Part shown: in pieces, positions 29,850 to 40,691 of the stretch | Numbering within the stretch: position 1 is the stretch's first letter | Layout: each line of letters begins with the position of its first letter | NCBI GenBank assembly: GCA_963575745.1 | Contig: CAUYUJ010018737.1 | Location: 7,501-71,500, forward strand | DNA length: 64,000 bases | DNA from: Prorocentrum cordatum | Taxonomy: Eukaryota; Sar; Dinophyceae; Prorocentrales; Prorocentraceae | Direction of reading: 5' to 3' | Position numbers and translations under genes: made by a program | Notes under the pieces: generated by a model | What the model was told of the DNA's origin: nothing | Seen by the model: the letters and a program-made list of their open reading frames with translations, nothing else | The model's database searches: none

Positions 29850-30065
29850 TTGTTTGAGGTCGCAGCGTGTCCCGGAGCGCTTCCGGCACGCGGTCGAGCG
29901 CGCCTGCACGCCTGCAGGCACGCGTGGAAGCGTACCTGGCAGCGCTTCAGAAGCGCTTCAGGAGAGCTCCCCAGAGCTCTTCAGAAAATCTTTCCAGTGT
30001 GAATGCCTCTTTGCTCTCCGGGTTTTGGACGCTATCAAGTTCCCTCCGAAGTCGGTTGGCACGTC
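29850..30065 (+). repeat. Dispersed GC-rich repeat, partner of 32130-32430
   Basis: GCGCGCCTGCACGCCTGCAG, CAGCGCTTCAGAAGCGCTTC, GAGAGCTCCCCAGAGCTCTT, then CTCCGGGTTTTGG. The same order appears in reverse complement at 32130-32430. Rich in short palindromes. Confidence 0.7.
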
Positions 30066-30254
30066 TGCGCACTGAGGGTACGTCCACTACCACTGGTCAA
30101 AGCTTCTGTCGCAGAATCTCCTGGCAAGCTGTGAGCTCAGCAGGTCTAACTAGCGGTAGTCCCCGTCCCGTCGTGGCAGTCATGAATCGGATTTCCTCAT
30201 GTTCAGCGCAGGCCCAAGTAGTAGTCGACACGAGGTCCACAGGAGAACAAGCAG

Positions 30255-30375
30255 TACCTCGTAGAGCTCTTCGTCATCGGTGAGCTAAAGGAATGCCGGC
30301 GCGGGGCGGAGCTAGTTGCTCGACCCGGCCAGAACGGACAATGTGCCAACTTGGGGTCGGTTTTGCTATGATTTG
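30255..30375. repeat. EcoRI-site module copy, inverted
   Basis: CTCGTAGAGCTCTTCG, GTGAGCTAAAGGAATGCCGG, CTCGACCCGGCCAGAACGG: the module of 5640-5762 on the other strand. Confidence 0.7.
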
Positions 30376-30521
30376 AAAGTTATTTAACCATTCATTTCGC
30401 CGGGAACCGACCTCCTATTGACATTAAACAGTGGAAAATGAAGATTTGAAGAAAATATTCTCCGAAGTTCTCTGATTTGATTCTGAGCACTCTTACGCGT
30501 GCAAGGAGCTCTACGAGGTTC

Positions 30522-30554
30522 CCGGCGGTGACCAGGTTGACAGTTCACCGCCGG
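30522..30554 (-). repeat. Hairpin element, inverted orientation
   Basis: CCGGCGGTGACCAGGTTGAC, then AGTTCACCGCCGG: the reverse complement of the usual orientation, preceded by AGGAGCTCTACGAGG. Confidence 0.85.
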
Positions 30555-30564
30555 CGCCAGCATT

Positions 30565-30845
30565 GGCACCCTCTAAGACCTGATCGATTTCCTTTCGTGC
30601 CGGATGGAGGTTCCCCCAATTCACAGTTTCATGGCCCAGAAGACTCTTCTTACGAGCTGCCGTCGGGATGCTACGTTTGACAAGATCAACACCTGGATCG
30701 CTAAAAGTACCCTGAAGCAGGCAGTGGTCACCAAGAAAGCTCACGATTTGTCTTTCCCCCATTGCACATAATCGTCTCAACCGTCATCTTATCGACCAGC
30801 CACGGCCTAGGAACAAAAATGTAGTCAAGAACCTTCTTACTTCAG
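30565..30845 (-). pseudogene. LINE endonuclease C-terminal fragment
   Basis: Minus strand reads VLDYIFVPRPWLVDKMTVE, and after a frameshift VSFLGDHCLLQGTF, corresponding to the LDYLCIP and LSDHALL motifs of LINE A's endonuclease. About 90 codons, frameshifted, fused at its 3' side to a hairpin element. Probably from family C or a relative. Confidence 0.65.
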
Positions 30846-31590
30846 CCCAAGTGCTAATAGCAGACTGAGTTCAGGCCTCTAGATACTTCAAATAGCGCGC
30901 CTGAGGATTTTCTTGCAATTTCTGTTCCTAAGAGCTCTGGAGCTCATCTGAGCTTAAGTTAAGTCAAGAAAACCAATTCCATCACCCAAAAAAAGCGCAT
31001 GACTAGTTGTTCGACTTCTGCGCTCATAACAAGCCCAATTCAAGCGTCTAGAAACTTCAGACAAACGCGCGCCAGAGGATTTCCTTCCAATTGCTGTGCC
31101 GAAGAGCTCTCAAGCCATCTGCAGCTCAACCTAAGTGAAGAAACGCATCAGCATCTTGAAAAAAAATCAGCAGAATACGAATAGTGTTGCGGACCTAGCT
31201 CGAGTATCAGAGTGCAGACCTCTAGATGCTGGAGACGAACGCGTCTGGTGATTCTGAATCGATTATGTGTGCGCACCAGCTCTGTAGCTCTCCTACAGCT
31301 CGAGATGAGTACAGAAAACCGACAGCACCTGTCAAGATGACTCGAAACAGCCGATTCCGCCAAGACGCTTTCTGGCAGAAGAAAGTGCCCGATCGAGCTG
31401 AGAAGAAGACGGCGAGCAGAAATAAGATCGAATATCAGGGTAAGAAATACTAGAGCTCAAACAACTTGTTAGATTTCGAGAACATAATTCACCTGAACAA
31501 AAATCAGCAAAAGGTCCTTCGAAATTTTTCTTGACAGCTAGCCCTCCAGCGTGCCGGAATTACTGTTAAGCTTCCAGCAGGTTACTGGCG
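30846..31590 (+). repeat. 177-bp satellite, second block with tail
   Basis: Units near 30855, about 31033 and 31205, diverged, followed by the tail module (CGATCGAGCTGAGAAG near 31391 to GCGTGCCGGAATTACTG near 31550). Confidence 0.75.
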
Positions 31591-31623
31591 CCGGCGGTGA
31601 ACCGTTAACCTGATCACCGCTGG
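31591..31623 (+). repeat. Hairpin element (one stem mismatch)
   Basis: CCGGCGGTGAACC, GTTAACCTGA, then TCACCGCTGG. Followed by GAACCTTGTAGAACTCC. Confidence 0.8.
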
Positions 31624-31851
31624 GAACCTTGTAGAACTCCTTGCACGCGTAGGAGTGCTCAGAATCGAAGCAGATAGCTAAATGAAGATTTTCTTAAAAT
31701 TTGTATTTTTGCACTTTCGGTGTCAACCTGAGATCGGATCTGGGAAGTAAACCGATACTAAAACTCCCTCGGACGACCTGGGCTGCTCTCAGAACAAAGC
31801 TTATATACAAATGCTCCGTGTAAAATCTGATTTACTTCAATAAACTGGAAG

Positions 31852-31878
31852 CCGGCGGTAAACCGTAGAGCTCCGGGG
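31852..31878 (+). repeat. Hairpin element, degenerate
   Basis: Left arm CCGGCGGTAAACCGT intact; the loop and right arm are replaced by AGAGCTCCGGGGG. Followed by CCTCGTAGAGCTC. Confidence 0.6.
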
Positions 31879-32129
31879 GCCTCGTAGAGCTCTTTTCTCT
31901 CGCGACGCTGCTCGGAACACATGAAGCTCTTTTCTCGGCTGCGTGGGACGCTACAGAGCTCTACGAAGTAAAATGCGTTCTGACAGAGGCCGGGTTGGCG
32001 AACTAGCTCCACGCCGCGCCGGAATTCCTCTAGCTCATCGATAACGAAGAGCTCTACGAGGCACGGTTGAATATCTTTCAAATCGTAGCGCAATCGACCC
32101 CAGATCGTCACATTGTCTGTTCTGGCCGG

Positions 32130-32430
32130 GTCGGCCAACTTGGTAGCGTCCCAAACCCGGAGAGCAAAGAGGCATTCAGACAAAAGCAGCACTTGGTAGT
32201 GTCCACTTGGTAGCGCCCAAAACCCGGAGAGCATGGTGGCATCCGAAACCCGGAGAGCGGAGAGGCACTCCCACCGGAAAGCTGTCCTGGTGAACTCAAG
32301 AGCTCTGGGGAGCTCTCCTGAAGCGCTTCTGAGGCGCTGCCAGGCACGCCTCCACGTGTGCCTGCACGCGTGCAGACACGCGTGGACGCGCGCCGGAAGC
32401 GCTCCCGGACACGCTGCGACCCCACCACAC
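32130..32430 (-). repeat. Dispersed GC-rich repeat, inverted partner of 29850-30065
   Basis: AACCCGGAGAGCAAAGAGG at about 32153, a related phrase near 32218 and 32250 (local duplication), then AGAGCTCTGGGGAGCTCTCC and TGCACGCGTGCAGACACGCG. The reverse complement matches the order at 29850-30065. Confidence 0.7.
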
Positions 32431-32575
32431 AAGTACCTCGTAGAGCTCGTGGTTATCGAAGAGCTAAAGGAATTCCAGCGCGGGCGTGGGCAAGTTGGTC
32501 GAGTCGACCAGAAAAGAAGATGTGATATCTGTGGGTCCGTTTTGCTAAGATTTGAAAGATATTTGACCATTCATT
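32430..32575. repeat. EcoRI-site module copy, inverted
   Basis: GTACCTCGTAGAGCTCG, GAGCTAAAGGAATTCCAGCG, GGGTCCGTTTTGC. Same orientation as 30255-30375. Confidence 0.65.
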
Positions 32576-32708
32576 TTGAGAAACCAGATTTTTCGCACCT
32601 GTGAGTGACTATGAGAGCCTCTGCGTATTAATATGAGCTCTGTAGGCGCACTTTTACTATCAAAACACTCGGAGCAACCAACTTCATGTCGACATGAAAA
32701 ACTGGGAG

Positions 32709-32741
32709 CCGGCGGTGAACCGTCAAGCAGGTAACCGCCGG
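32709..32741 (+). repeat. Hairpin element (intact)
   Basis: CCGGCGGTGAACC, GTCAAGCA, then GGTAACCGCCGG. Opens a partial 490-bp unit that runs to about 33110. Confidence 0.85.
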
Positions 32742-33123
32742 GGGCCTCGTAGAACTCTTTTCTCGCTCGGCGCTGCTCGGAACACACGGGGGAAGCTTTC
32801 CGAAGCATAAGCTGAAAAAAACTCGAAAAAACACGTTTTTCGGTTTTCATCCAAAGTCGGTTCCACCAAGTGTCTGATGGCAACACTGCAGCTACGGACC
32901 TGAGAACTTTACTGGCAGACGCGGCATGACCCACTACAGGTGCGAAAAATACCGGCTCTCAGGACGAATGTTCACATCTCTCACAATATTCGAAAAACCG
33001 ACCCAGGTTGCCACATTGCCCGCCCGGGCCGTCTCGGCCAGCTAGCTCCACTCCGCGCCGGAATTCCTCTAGCTCATCGATGCCGGAGAGCTCTACGAGG
33101 TAAGCAAAATTGAAGACTGGGAG

Positions 33124-33147
33124 CCGGCGGTAAACCGTCAACCTTGG
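33124..33147 (+). repeat. Hairpin element, left half at a LINE A fragment
   Basis: CCGGCGGTAAACCGTCAACC, then TTGG, followed by the T run and LINE A 3' sequence. A right-side flank (CCGGGAGCTCGTAGAGC) resumes near 33495. Confidence 0.8.
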
Positions 33148-33487
33148 TTTTTGAGTTTGAGTCAGGGCGCGGACAGCTGTGTGCCCTAAGACTCCCAAAC
33201 GGAGCACAGGGTAGCAAGAGAAGGCATCTCTTATCATCACACTGCCGAGCCACGGAGGCATAGGCATCGGAAAAAGGATGCAGGAAGAAAGAAAGAAGCA
33301 TCTCTTATCTTCACACTGCCGAGCCACGGAGGCGTAGGCATAGGAATAAGATGCAAGAATATTGACTGAATGAAGAGACGGAACCAAGCAAATATAACAT
33401 AAGTCAGCTGCTTGGATGAAAGAGGCTACCCAAAACGTGTTCCACGGCCATACAGAGCCCTCAATGGAAGCACATCCCTCCACAGAG
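33148..33487 (-). mobile_element. LINE A, older 3' fragment with internal changes
   Basis: Diverged copy of the LINE A 3' end (TGAGTTTGAGTCAGGGCGCG, GGAGCACAGGGTAGC). A segment with GCCGAGCCACGGAGGC is duplicated (near 33243 and 33318), and part of the C-terminal coding region is deleted. Clearly older than the copies at 22046 and 40475. Inserted in a hairpin element. Confidence 0.85.
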
Positions 33488-34730
33488 CGCCCTCCGGGAG
33501 CTCGTAGAGCTTCCCGTGCAACGCGGGCGCGGCAATCTCACATTGCGCGCGCGAGGCGCGGTCTCATGGAGGAGAACGCGAAGGAAAAGAAGCAGTGAGA
33601 GAGAAGCACCTCTGGAAAAAAATTGACATATCAAACCCAGTTGAGGCGTCTGGACACTTTGAGCTAGCGCGTCTGTTGATGTCCTTCCGATTGCGGCGCC
33701 CAACAGCGCAAAGCAAAACCATCACCATCTCCACAGGAGAAGCGGAGTATGAATAGTTGTTTGGGCCCAGCGCTGATAGCAGACCGAGTTCAATCGTCTG
33801 AATACTGTAAACTAGCGCGCCTGAATATTTCCTTCCAATTTCTGTGCCGAAAAGCTCTGTAGCTCGTCTGCAGCTCGAGCTAAGAGAAGAAAAAACAACC
33901 CCATCTCTCAAGAATTAACAGAATACAAATGGTATTTCGGATCTAGCGCTGATAGCAGACCGAGTTCAAGCGTCTAGATACGTTAAACTAGCGCGCCGGA
34001 CGATTTCCTTCTCATTCCTCTGGCTAATATCTCTGTAACTCATCTGAAGCTCGATTTAAGTCGAGAAAACCATCGTCATCTCCAGAAAAATCAGCATAAT
34101 ACAAATAGTCTTTCGGCCCCATGCCTGATAGCAGACCGAGATCAAGTATCTGGATATTTTCAGCTAGCGCGCCCGATGGTTCCCTTCCCAGTGATGTGCC
34201 TCACAGCTCTGTAGCTCATTTGCAGCTCGAGTAAAGTAAAGAAAACCATCAACATTGCCCAAAAAATAGCAGAGTACAAATAGTGGTTTGGCTCCAGCGC
34301 TGATAACGTACCGAGTTCAGCCGTCTAGATACTTCAGACTATCGCGTATGATGAGCTCCTTCCGATTATTGTGCCAAAGAGCTCTGTAGCTCATCTGCAG
34401 CTCGAGTTAAGACAAGAAACGCATCATCGTCTCCCAAAGAATAATAGACTGCGAATAGTTTCGCGGACTTAGCTCGAGTAGCAGACCGAGTTCAGACGTC
34501 TAGACACTTCAGTAGAACGCGCCTGACGATTCTAGATCGATTACGTGTGCCTACCAGCTCTGAAGCTGTCCTACAGCTCGAGTTAAGTTGAGAAAACCGA
34601 CAGCACCTGTTTGGCAATAATGGTTACCCGATCGAACTGAGATTAAGACGGCGAGCGGGAATAAGATCAGATATGGGGGAAAAATACTTGAGCTCTAACG
34701 AATTGTTGAATGACTCGTAGAGCTTCCCTA
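33488..34730 (+). repeat. 177-bp satellite, third block with short tail
   Basis: After a leader shared with 27861-28000, units near 33632, 33780, 33957, 34135, 34311 and 34487 (about 177 apart), then a shortened tail (CGATCGAACTGAGATTAAG near 34629) that meets an inverted tail at about 34710-34730. Confidence 0.85.
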
Positions 34731-35690
34731 AGCTGGCAGCTGGAAGCTTAAGAGTAATTCGGACGCACTGGCGAGCTAGTTGGCAAGAAAAATATCGACG
34801 GAACTTTTGGTGACTTTTGGTCGGTTGAAAATTTTGTTCTCGAAATTCAACAAGTCGTTTGAGCTCTAGTATTTTTTCCCGTGATATTCGGTTGCATTCA
34901 CGCTCGCCATCTTGATCTCAGCTCGATCGGGTGAATATATTTCTATCGAAAAGCACTGTGGCGGGATCGGCAGTTTTGAGTCATCTTGATACGCGCTGAC
35001 GGTTTCTGAACATAACTCGAGCTTTAGGACAGTTACAGAGCTGGTAAGCACAGCTAATCGATGCAGAATGATTAGGCGCGTTCCCCTGTTGAATCCAGAG
35101 GTCTGAACTCGGTCTGTTAGCTGAGCTAGGTCCGCAAACCTATTCGTATTATTCGAGTCATCTTGACAGGAACTCTCGGTTTTCTGTACTTAACTCGAGC
35201 TGTAGGACAGCTACAGAGCTGATATTTGCAGAAACCGATTCAGAATCATAGGTTGCGTTTGTCTGTCGAATCCAGAGCTCTGAACTCGGTCCGCTGCCCG
35301 ATCTAGAATGCGAAACTATTCGCATTGGTCGGGTCATCTTCAGAAGTGCTCTCGGTTTTCTTCACTCAACTCGCGCAGAGAGGGGCTACGCCGGTGGTCA
35401 CAGGAATCGATTTGAAGACATCAGGCGCGTCCGCCTGTCGAATCCAGAGCTCGGAACTCGGTCTGCTGTCCGAATTAGGTCTGCGAAACTATTCGTGTTG
35501 TTGGAGTCATCCTGAGGGGTGCTGTCGGTTTTCTGCACTTAACTCGGGCTGTAGGGGGGCTGCAGGGCTGGTAATGACAGGAGTCGATTCGCAAACATCA
35601 GACGCGTCCGCCTGTCGGTCAAAAAATATTCACTATGAGTCGGAATGTTGGTAGGTGCTGTCGGTTTTCACAACTTAAGTCGAGCTGGGA
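34731..35690 (-). repeat. 177-bp satellite, inverted block
   Basis: Reverse orientation: tail first (GAGTAATTCGGACGCACTGG, CGCCATCTTGATCTCAGC), then units marked by CTGAACTCGGTCTG at 35104, CTGAACTCGGTCCGC at 35281 and GGAACTCGGTCTGCTG at 35456. It forms a large imperfect palindrome with the preceding block. Confidence 0.85.
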
Positions 35691-35705
35691 AGCTCTACGA
35701 GTCTC

Positions 35706-35739
35706 CCGGCGATGACCAAGATTGACGGTTAACCGCCGG
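35706..35739 (-). repeat. Hairpin element, inverted orientation
   Basis: CCGGCGATGACCAAGATTG, then ACGGTTAACCGCCGG; one mismatch in the arm. It sits at the end of the inverted satellite block. Confidence 0.75.
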
Positions 35740-35882
35740 CGCCCATTTCGAGGAATTTAATTAGGAAAAATCAACAATTCTCAAAACTTGCGCCGGAATT
35801 ACTCATCGACGCTCACGCTTTTAGGAAAGCTTCATTCACGAATATTATGCGAAATTCTCTGCTTCGATTCTGAGCACTTGCA

Positions 35883-35914
35883 CCAGCGGCGAACCGTCAG
35901 CCTGGCCACCAGGA
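35883..35914 (+). repeat. Hairpin element, degenerate
   Basis: CCAGCGGCGAACCGTCAGCC, then TGGCCACCAGG; arms still partly pair. Followed by AACCTCGTAAACC. Confidence 0.6.
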
Positions 35915-35999
35915 ACCTCGTAAACCTACTTGCACGCGCAAGTGCTCAGAATCGGAGCAGAGAACTTCGCAGAAGATTCTCTTAAAATCTTCATTTTCG

Positions 36000-36660
36000 T
36001 ATTGATGCTAATATGAAGATGACTCGAACAATACGAATAGTTTGGCAAAGCTAGCTCGAGTACCAGGCCGAATTCAGACCTCTGCATGCGACAGGCGGAC
36101 GCGTCTGATGTCTCTGAATCGATTCCTGTGATAACCAGCCCTGCAGCCCCCCTACAGCCCGAGTTAAGTGCAGGAAACCGACAGCACCTCTCAGGATGAC
36201 TCGAACTGGACGCCGGCGGTAAACCGTCAACCTTGGTTACCGCCGGGAGACTCGTAGAGCTTCCTGAGCAGATATAGCCAAACGCCCCTCAAGCTTGTGG
36301 ATCGTTTCCTGTGCCCAGAAGCTCCGTAGCTCTCCTACAGCCCGAGTTACGAGCGAAAATCGATGCCCCTCTCAAGATGAGATTCAGATATCTAAATGCG
36401 ACAGGCGCACGCGTCTGATGTCTCCGAATCAATTTCTGTGATTACCAGCCCTGCAGCCCCAGCCCGAGTTAAGCGCAGAAAATCGTCAGCACCTCTGAAG
36501 ATACTCGAATAATACGAATAGTTTTCGCGGACCTAGCTCAGGCAGCAGGCCGAGTTCAGGCCTCTGAATGCGACAGATGGACGCGACTGATGTGTTCGAA
36601 TCGATTCCAGTGATTATCAGCCCTGCAGCCCCCTCACAGCTCGAGTAAATTAGTGCAGAA
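36000..36660 (+). repeat. 177-bp satellite, fourth block, diverged
   Basis: Units near 36070 and 36547 with a hairpin element between them. Unit text GGCCGAATTCAGACCTCTG, GCGACAGGCGGACGCGTCTG and CTGCAGCCCCCCTACAGCCC (a later variant of the CTGTAGCTG...CTACAG hairpin). Confidence 0.75.
36213..36246 (+). repeat. Hairpin element (intact)
   Basis: CCGGCGGTAAACC, GTCAACCTT, then GGTTACCGCCGG. Followed by GAGACTCGTAGAGCTTCC. Confidence 0.85.
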
Positions 36661-36673
36661 AACGGACTGGGCG

Positions 36674-36707
36674 CCGGCGGTAAACCGTCAACCTTTGTTA
36701 CCGCCGG
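36674..36707 (+). repeat. Hairpin element (intact)
   Basis: CCGGCGGTAAACC, GTCAACCTTTG, then TTACCGCCGG. Preceded by CTGGGCG. Confidence 0.85.
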
Positions 36708-37993
36708 GGGACTCGTAGAGCTTCCTCACAACACATAATGTCAAAAAAAATTGCAGAGAACGAATAATTTGTCAGCCCAACTCGAGTATCAGACCGAGTT
36801 CGGACCTCTGAATGCGACAGACAGACACGTTTGATGTCTCCGAATCGATTCATGTGATTAATCGCCCTGCAGCCCCCCTGCAGCCCGAGTTAGGTGCAGA
36901 ACGGCGACAGTAGCTCTGAAGATGACTGGAAGAATACGAACAGTTTCGTGAGTCTGGATCGCGCAGAAGACCGAGTTCAGAGCTCTGGATTCAACAGGCG
37001 AACGCGCCTGATTATTCTGAGTGTGATAGGTTGCTCACCAGCACTGTAGCTGGCCTGCAGCTCGAGTTAAGTAGAAAATACCGACAACGCGTATCAAGTT
37101 GACTCGAAGAATACGAATAGGTTTGCGGACCTAGCGCGGCTTGCAGACCGAGTTCAGACCTATGGATTCAACAGGCGAGTGCGCCTGATGATTCAGCATG
37201 CGATGGGCGTGCCCACCAGCACTGTAGCTGCCCTACAGCTCGAGTTAAGTTGAAAATACCGACAACGTGTTCAAGTTGACTCGAATAATACGAATAGGTT
37301 TGCGGACCTAGCTCGGCTAGCAGACCGAGTTCAGACCTCTCGGTTCAACAGGCGAACGCGCCTGATCATTCTGCATGCATTAGCTGTGCTTACCAGCTCT
37401 GTAGCTGCCCTAGAGCTCGAGTTATGTTCAAAAACCGACAGCGCGTATCAAGATGACTCGAAACGGCCGTTCCCGCCACCGTGCTTTTTGGCCTTCAAAG
37501 TTACCCGATCGAGCTGAGATCAAGATGGCGAGCGGGAATAAGATCGAATATCACGGGAAAAAATACTAGAGCTCTAACGAATGGTCAAATTTCGAGAACG
37601 AAATTTTCAACCGAGCAAAAGTTGTCAAAAGTTCAGTTCTTTTTTTTCGAGCCAACTAGCTGTGGGGCGCGCCGGAATTACTCTTAGCTTCCAGCTATAA
37701 CTAGCTAAGGGAAGCTCTACGAGTTACAGCACCTGTCGAGATGATTCGACGAATACGAATAGTTTTACGAACCTTGCTCGGGCAGCACACCGAGTTCCGA
37801 GCTCTGGTTTCGGCAGATGGACGCGCATGATGTCTTCGAATCGATTCCTGTGAGTACGAACCCTTTAGCCCCCCTACAGCCCAAGTTAAGTGCAGAAAAC
37901 TGTCAGCATCTCTCAAGGTGACTCCAACAACACGAATAGTTTCGCGAATCTACCTCGGAGAAAACTGACAGCACCTCTCAGGATGACTGGGCG

Positions 37994-38027
37994 CCGGCGG
38001 TAAACCGTCAACCTTTGTTACCGCCGG
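37994..38027 (+). repeat. Hairpin element (intact)
   Basis: Same sequence and setting as 36674, opening the second higher-order block. Confidence 0.85.
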
Positions 38028-39028
38028 GGGACTCGTAGAGCTTCCTGACAACATATACTGTCGGGAAAAAATGCAGAGAACGAATAGTTTTTCAGCCAAA
38101 CTCGAGTATCAGACCGAGTTGAGACCTCTGAATGCGACAGACGGACGCGTCTGATGTCTCCGAATCGATTTCTGTGATTACCCGCCCTGCAGCCTCCCTA
38201 CAGCCCGAATTAAGTGCAGAACGCCAAGAGTAGCTCTCAAGATGAATGGGAGAATACGAACAGTTTCGTGATTCTGGATCGCGCAACAGACCGAGTTCAG
38301 AGCTCTCGATTCAACAGGCGAACGCGCCTGATGATTCTGAGTGCGGTAGGTGTGCTAACCAGCACTGTAGCTGCCCCACAGCCCGAGTTAAGTAGAAAAT
38401 ACCGACAACGCGTATCAAGTTCACTCAAATAATACGAATAGGTTTGCGGACCTAGCTCGGCTAGCAGACCGAGTTTAGACCTATGGATTCAACAGGCGAA
38501 CGCGTCTGATCATTCTGAGTGCAGTAGGAGTGCTTACCAGCACTGTAGCTGTCCTACAGCTCGAGTTAAGTAGAAAATACCGATAACGCGTATCAAGTTG
38601 ACTCGAATAATACAAACAGGTTTGCAGACCTAGCTCGGCTGACAGACCGAGTTCAGACCTCTGGATTGAACAGGCGAACGCGCCTGATCATTCTGCATGC
38701 GTTAGCTGTGCTTACCAGCTCTGTAGCTGCCCTAGAGCTCGAGTTATGTTCAGAAAACCGTCAGCGCATATCAAGATGACTCGAAACGGCCGATCCCGCC
38801 ACAGTGCTTTTTGCCTTCAAAATTACCCGATCGAGCTGAGATCAAGATGGCGAGCGGGAATAAGATCGAATATCACGGGAAAAAATACTAGAGCTCTAAC
38901 GAATTGTCAAATTTCGAGAACAAAATTTTCAACCGAGCAAAAGTCAGCAAAAGTTCCGTCGAGATTTTTCTTGCCAACTAGCTCTCCAGCGCGCCGGAAT
39001 TACTCTTAGCTTCCAGCTATAACTGGCG

Positions 39029-39061
39029 CCGGCGGTGAACCGTCAACCTGGTCACCGCCGG
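39029..39061 (+). repeat. Hairpin element (intact, best example)
   Basis: CCGGCGGTGAACC, GTCAACCT, then GGTCACCGCCGG: a 12-bp stem with one bulged A and an 8-base loop. Inserted between GCTTCCAGCTATAA of a tail module and GAACCTCGTAGAGCTCC. Confidence 0.9.
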
Positions 39062-39406
39062 GAACCTCGTAGAGCTCCTTGAATCCGTGAGAAAGCTCAG
39101 CATCGAAGCGGAAGCTTCTGGGAGCTTTTCTACAGAAAAAATCAAGTTGATAATTTTCGGAGTCAACATGAAGTCGGTTGCTCCAAGTGAACTGGTACTG
39201 AAAATCACTCTAGAGAGCTGAGCTGCTCAGGGAACGAAGTTTATATCTCAATGCTCGGAGTAAAAATCTGCTTTCTCAAAATGAATTGTCAAATATCTTT
39301 CAAAAAATTACAAAACCACCCAAAAGTTGCCACATTGTCCGCCTCGGCCGGGTGGGCCAACTAGCTCCACCCCGCGCCGGAATTCCTCTAGCTCATCGAC
39401 TGGGCG

Positions 39407-39440
39407 CCGGCGGTAAACCGTCAACCTTTCTTACCGCCGG
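39407..39440 (+). repeat. Hairpin element (intact)
   Basis: CCGGCGGTAAACC, GTCAACCTTTC, then TTACCGCCGG, opening the third higher-order block. It directly follows the CTCATCGA of an EcoRI-site module, which shows where the element begins. Confidence 0.85.
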
Positions 39441-40450
39441 GGGACTCGTAGAGCTTCCTGACAGTAAATAGTGCGTAAAAAACTCCAAAGGACGACCAGT
39501 TTTTCAGCCCAAGCGATTTCACACCTCTCAAGATGACTCTAACAAAGAACAAACAGTTTCGCAATCCAGTTCGAGTATCAAACCGAGTTCAGACCTCTGA
39601 ATGCGACAGGCGGGCCCGTCTGATGTCTGCGAATCCACTCATGTGATTCCCAGCCCTGCAGCCCCCCTACAGCCCGAGTTAAGTGCAGAAAACCAGCAGT
39701 ATCGACTCGAATAATAAAATAGTTTCGCGGACCTAGTTTGAGCAGCAGACCGAGTTTCAAGCTCTGGAATCGACAGACAGACGCGCCTGATGTGTGCAAA
39801 TCGACATCTGTGACCCGCAGCACTGTAGCCCTACCCAGCACGAGTTGAGTGCAGAAAATCGAGAGCACTCTTCAAGATGATTCGGACAATACGAATAGTT
39901 TCGCGAACCTAGCTCAGGCAGCAGGCCGAGTTCAGAGCTCTCGGTTCAATAGACGAACGCGAATGGTGATTTCCCATCGATGTCTGTGACAATGAGCCCT
40001 GTAGCTGCCCTACAGCTCGAGTTAAATACAGAAAACCGAGAGCGTCTGTCAAGATGACTCCAATAATGCGAATAGGTTTGCGAACCTAGCTCGGCTAGCA
40101 GACCGAGTTCAGACCTCTGGATTCAACAGGCGAACGCGCCTGATCTGAATGCTGTGCTTACCAGCTCTGTAGCTGCCCTACAGCTCGAGTTAAGCGACAA
40201 CGCGTATCAAGATGACTCGAAACGGCCGTTCCCGCCGGGACGCTTTTTGGCAGTAAAAGGTACCCGATCGAGCTGAGATCAAGATGGCGAGCGGGAATAA
40301 GATCGAATATCACGGGAAAAAATACTAGAGCTCTAACGAATGGTCAAATTTCGAGAACAAAATTTTCAACCGACCAAAAGTCAGCAAAAGGTCCGTCGAG
40401 ATTTTTCTTGCCAACTAGCTCTCCAGCGCGCCGGAATTACCGGAACTGGC

Positions 40451-40474
40451 GCCGGCGGTAAACCGTCAACCTGG
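40451..40474 (+). repeat. Hairpin element, left half at the LINE A copy 2 3' end
   Basis: CCGGCGGTAAACCGTCAACC, then TGG, then the T run of the LINE. The far flank CCTCGTAGAGCTCCTTG continues at about 44499. Confidence 0.85.
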
Positions 40475-40691
40475 TTTTTTGAGTTTGAGTCAGGGCGCGG
40501 ACAGCTGTGACAGCTGAGCCCTAAGACTCCCAAACGGAGCACAGGGTAGCTGGAGAGGGCAACTCTTATCATCACACTGCCGAGCCACTGAGGCATAGGC
40601 AACGGAATAGGATGCAGGAACAAGGAAAAGGATGCAATACAACATGTGAAAATGTAAAGGTGTTGGAGAGCTCCAAGCAAGATGAAATGAG

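Larger units (their letters stand above)
36661..40440 (+). repeat. Higher-order satellite: three blocks of hairpin, four 177-bp units and tail
   Basis: Block 1: hairpin 36674; units 36790, 36968, 37145, 37322; tail 37495-37730. Block 2: hairpin 37994; units 38110, 38288, 38466, 38645; tail 38820-39020. Block 3: hairpin 39407; units 39572, 39745, 39922, 40103; tail 40260-40440. Spacing inside blocks is 177-178 bp; hairpin to hairpin is 1320 and 1413 bp. Equivalent units in successive blocks resemble each other more than neighbours do, which is what defines a higher-order repeat. A diverged extra unit lies at about 37785. Confidence 0.85.

Noticed and set aside
27861-40440. Possible RNA gene cluster in the 177-bp units (CTGTAG...CTACAG hairpins)
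   Set aside because: Units diverge freely, show no covariation by eye that exceeds the short hairpin, and resemble no rRNA, tRNA, 5S or snRNA.
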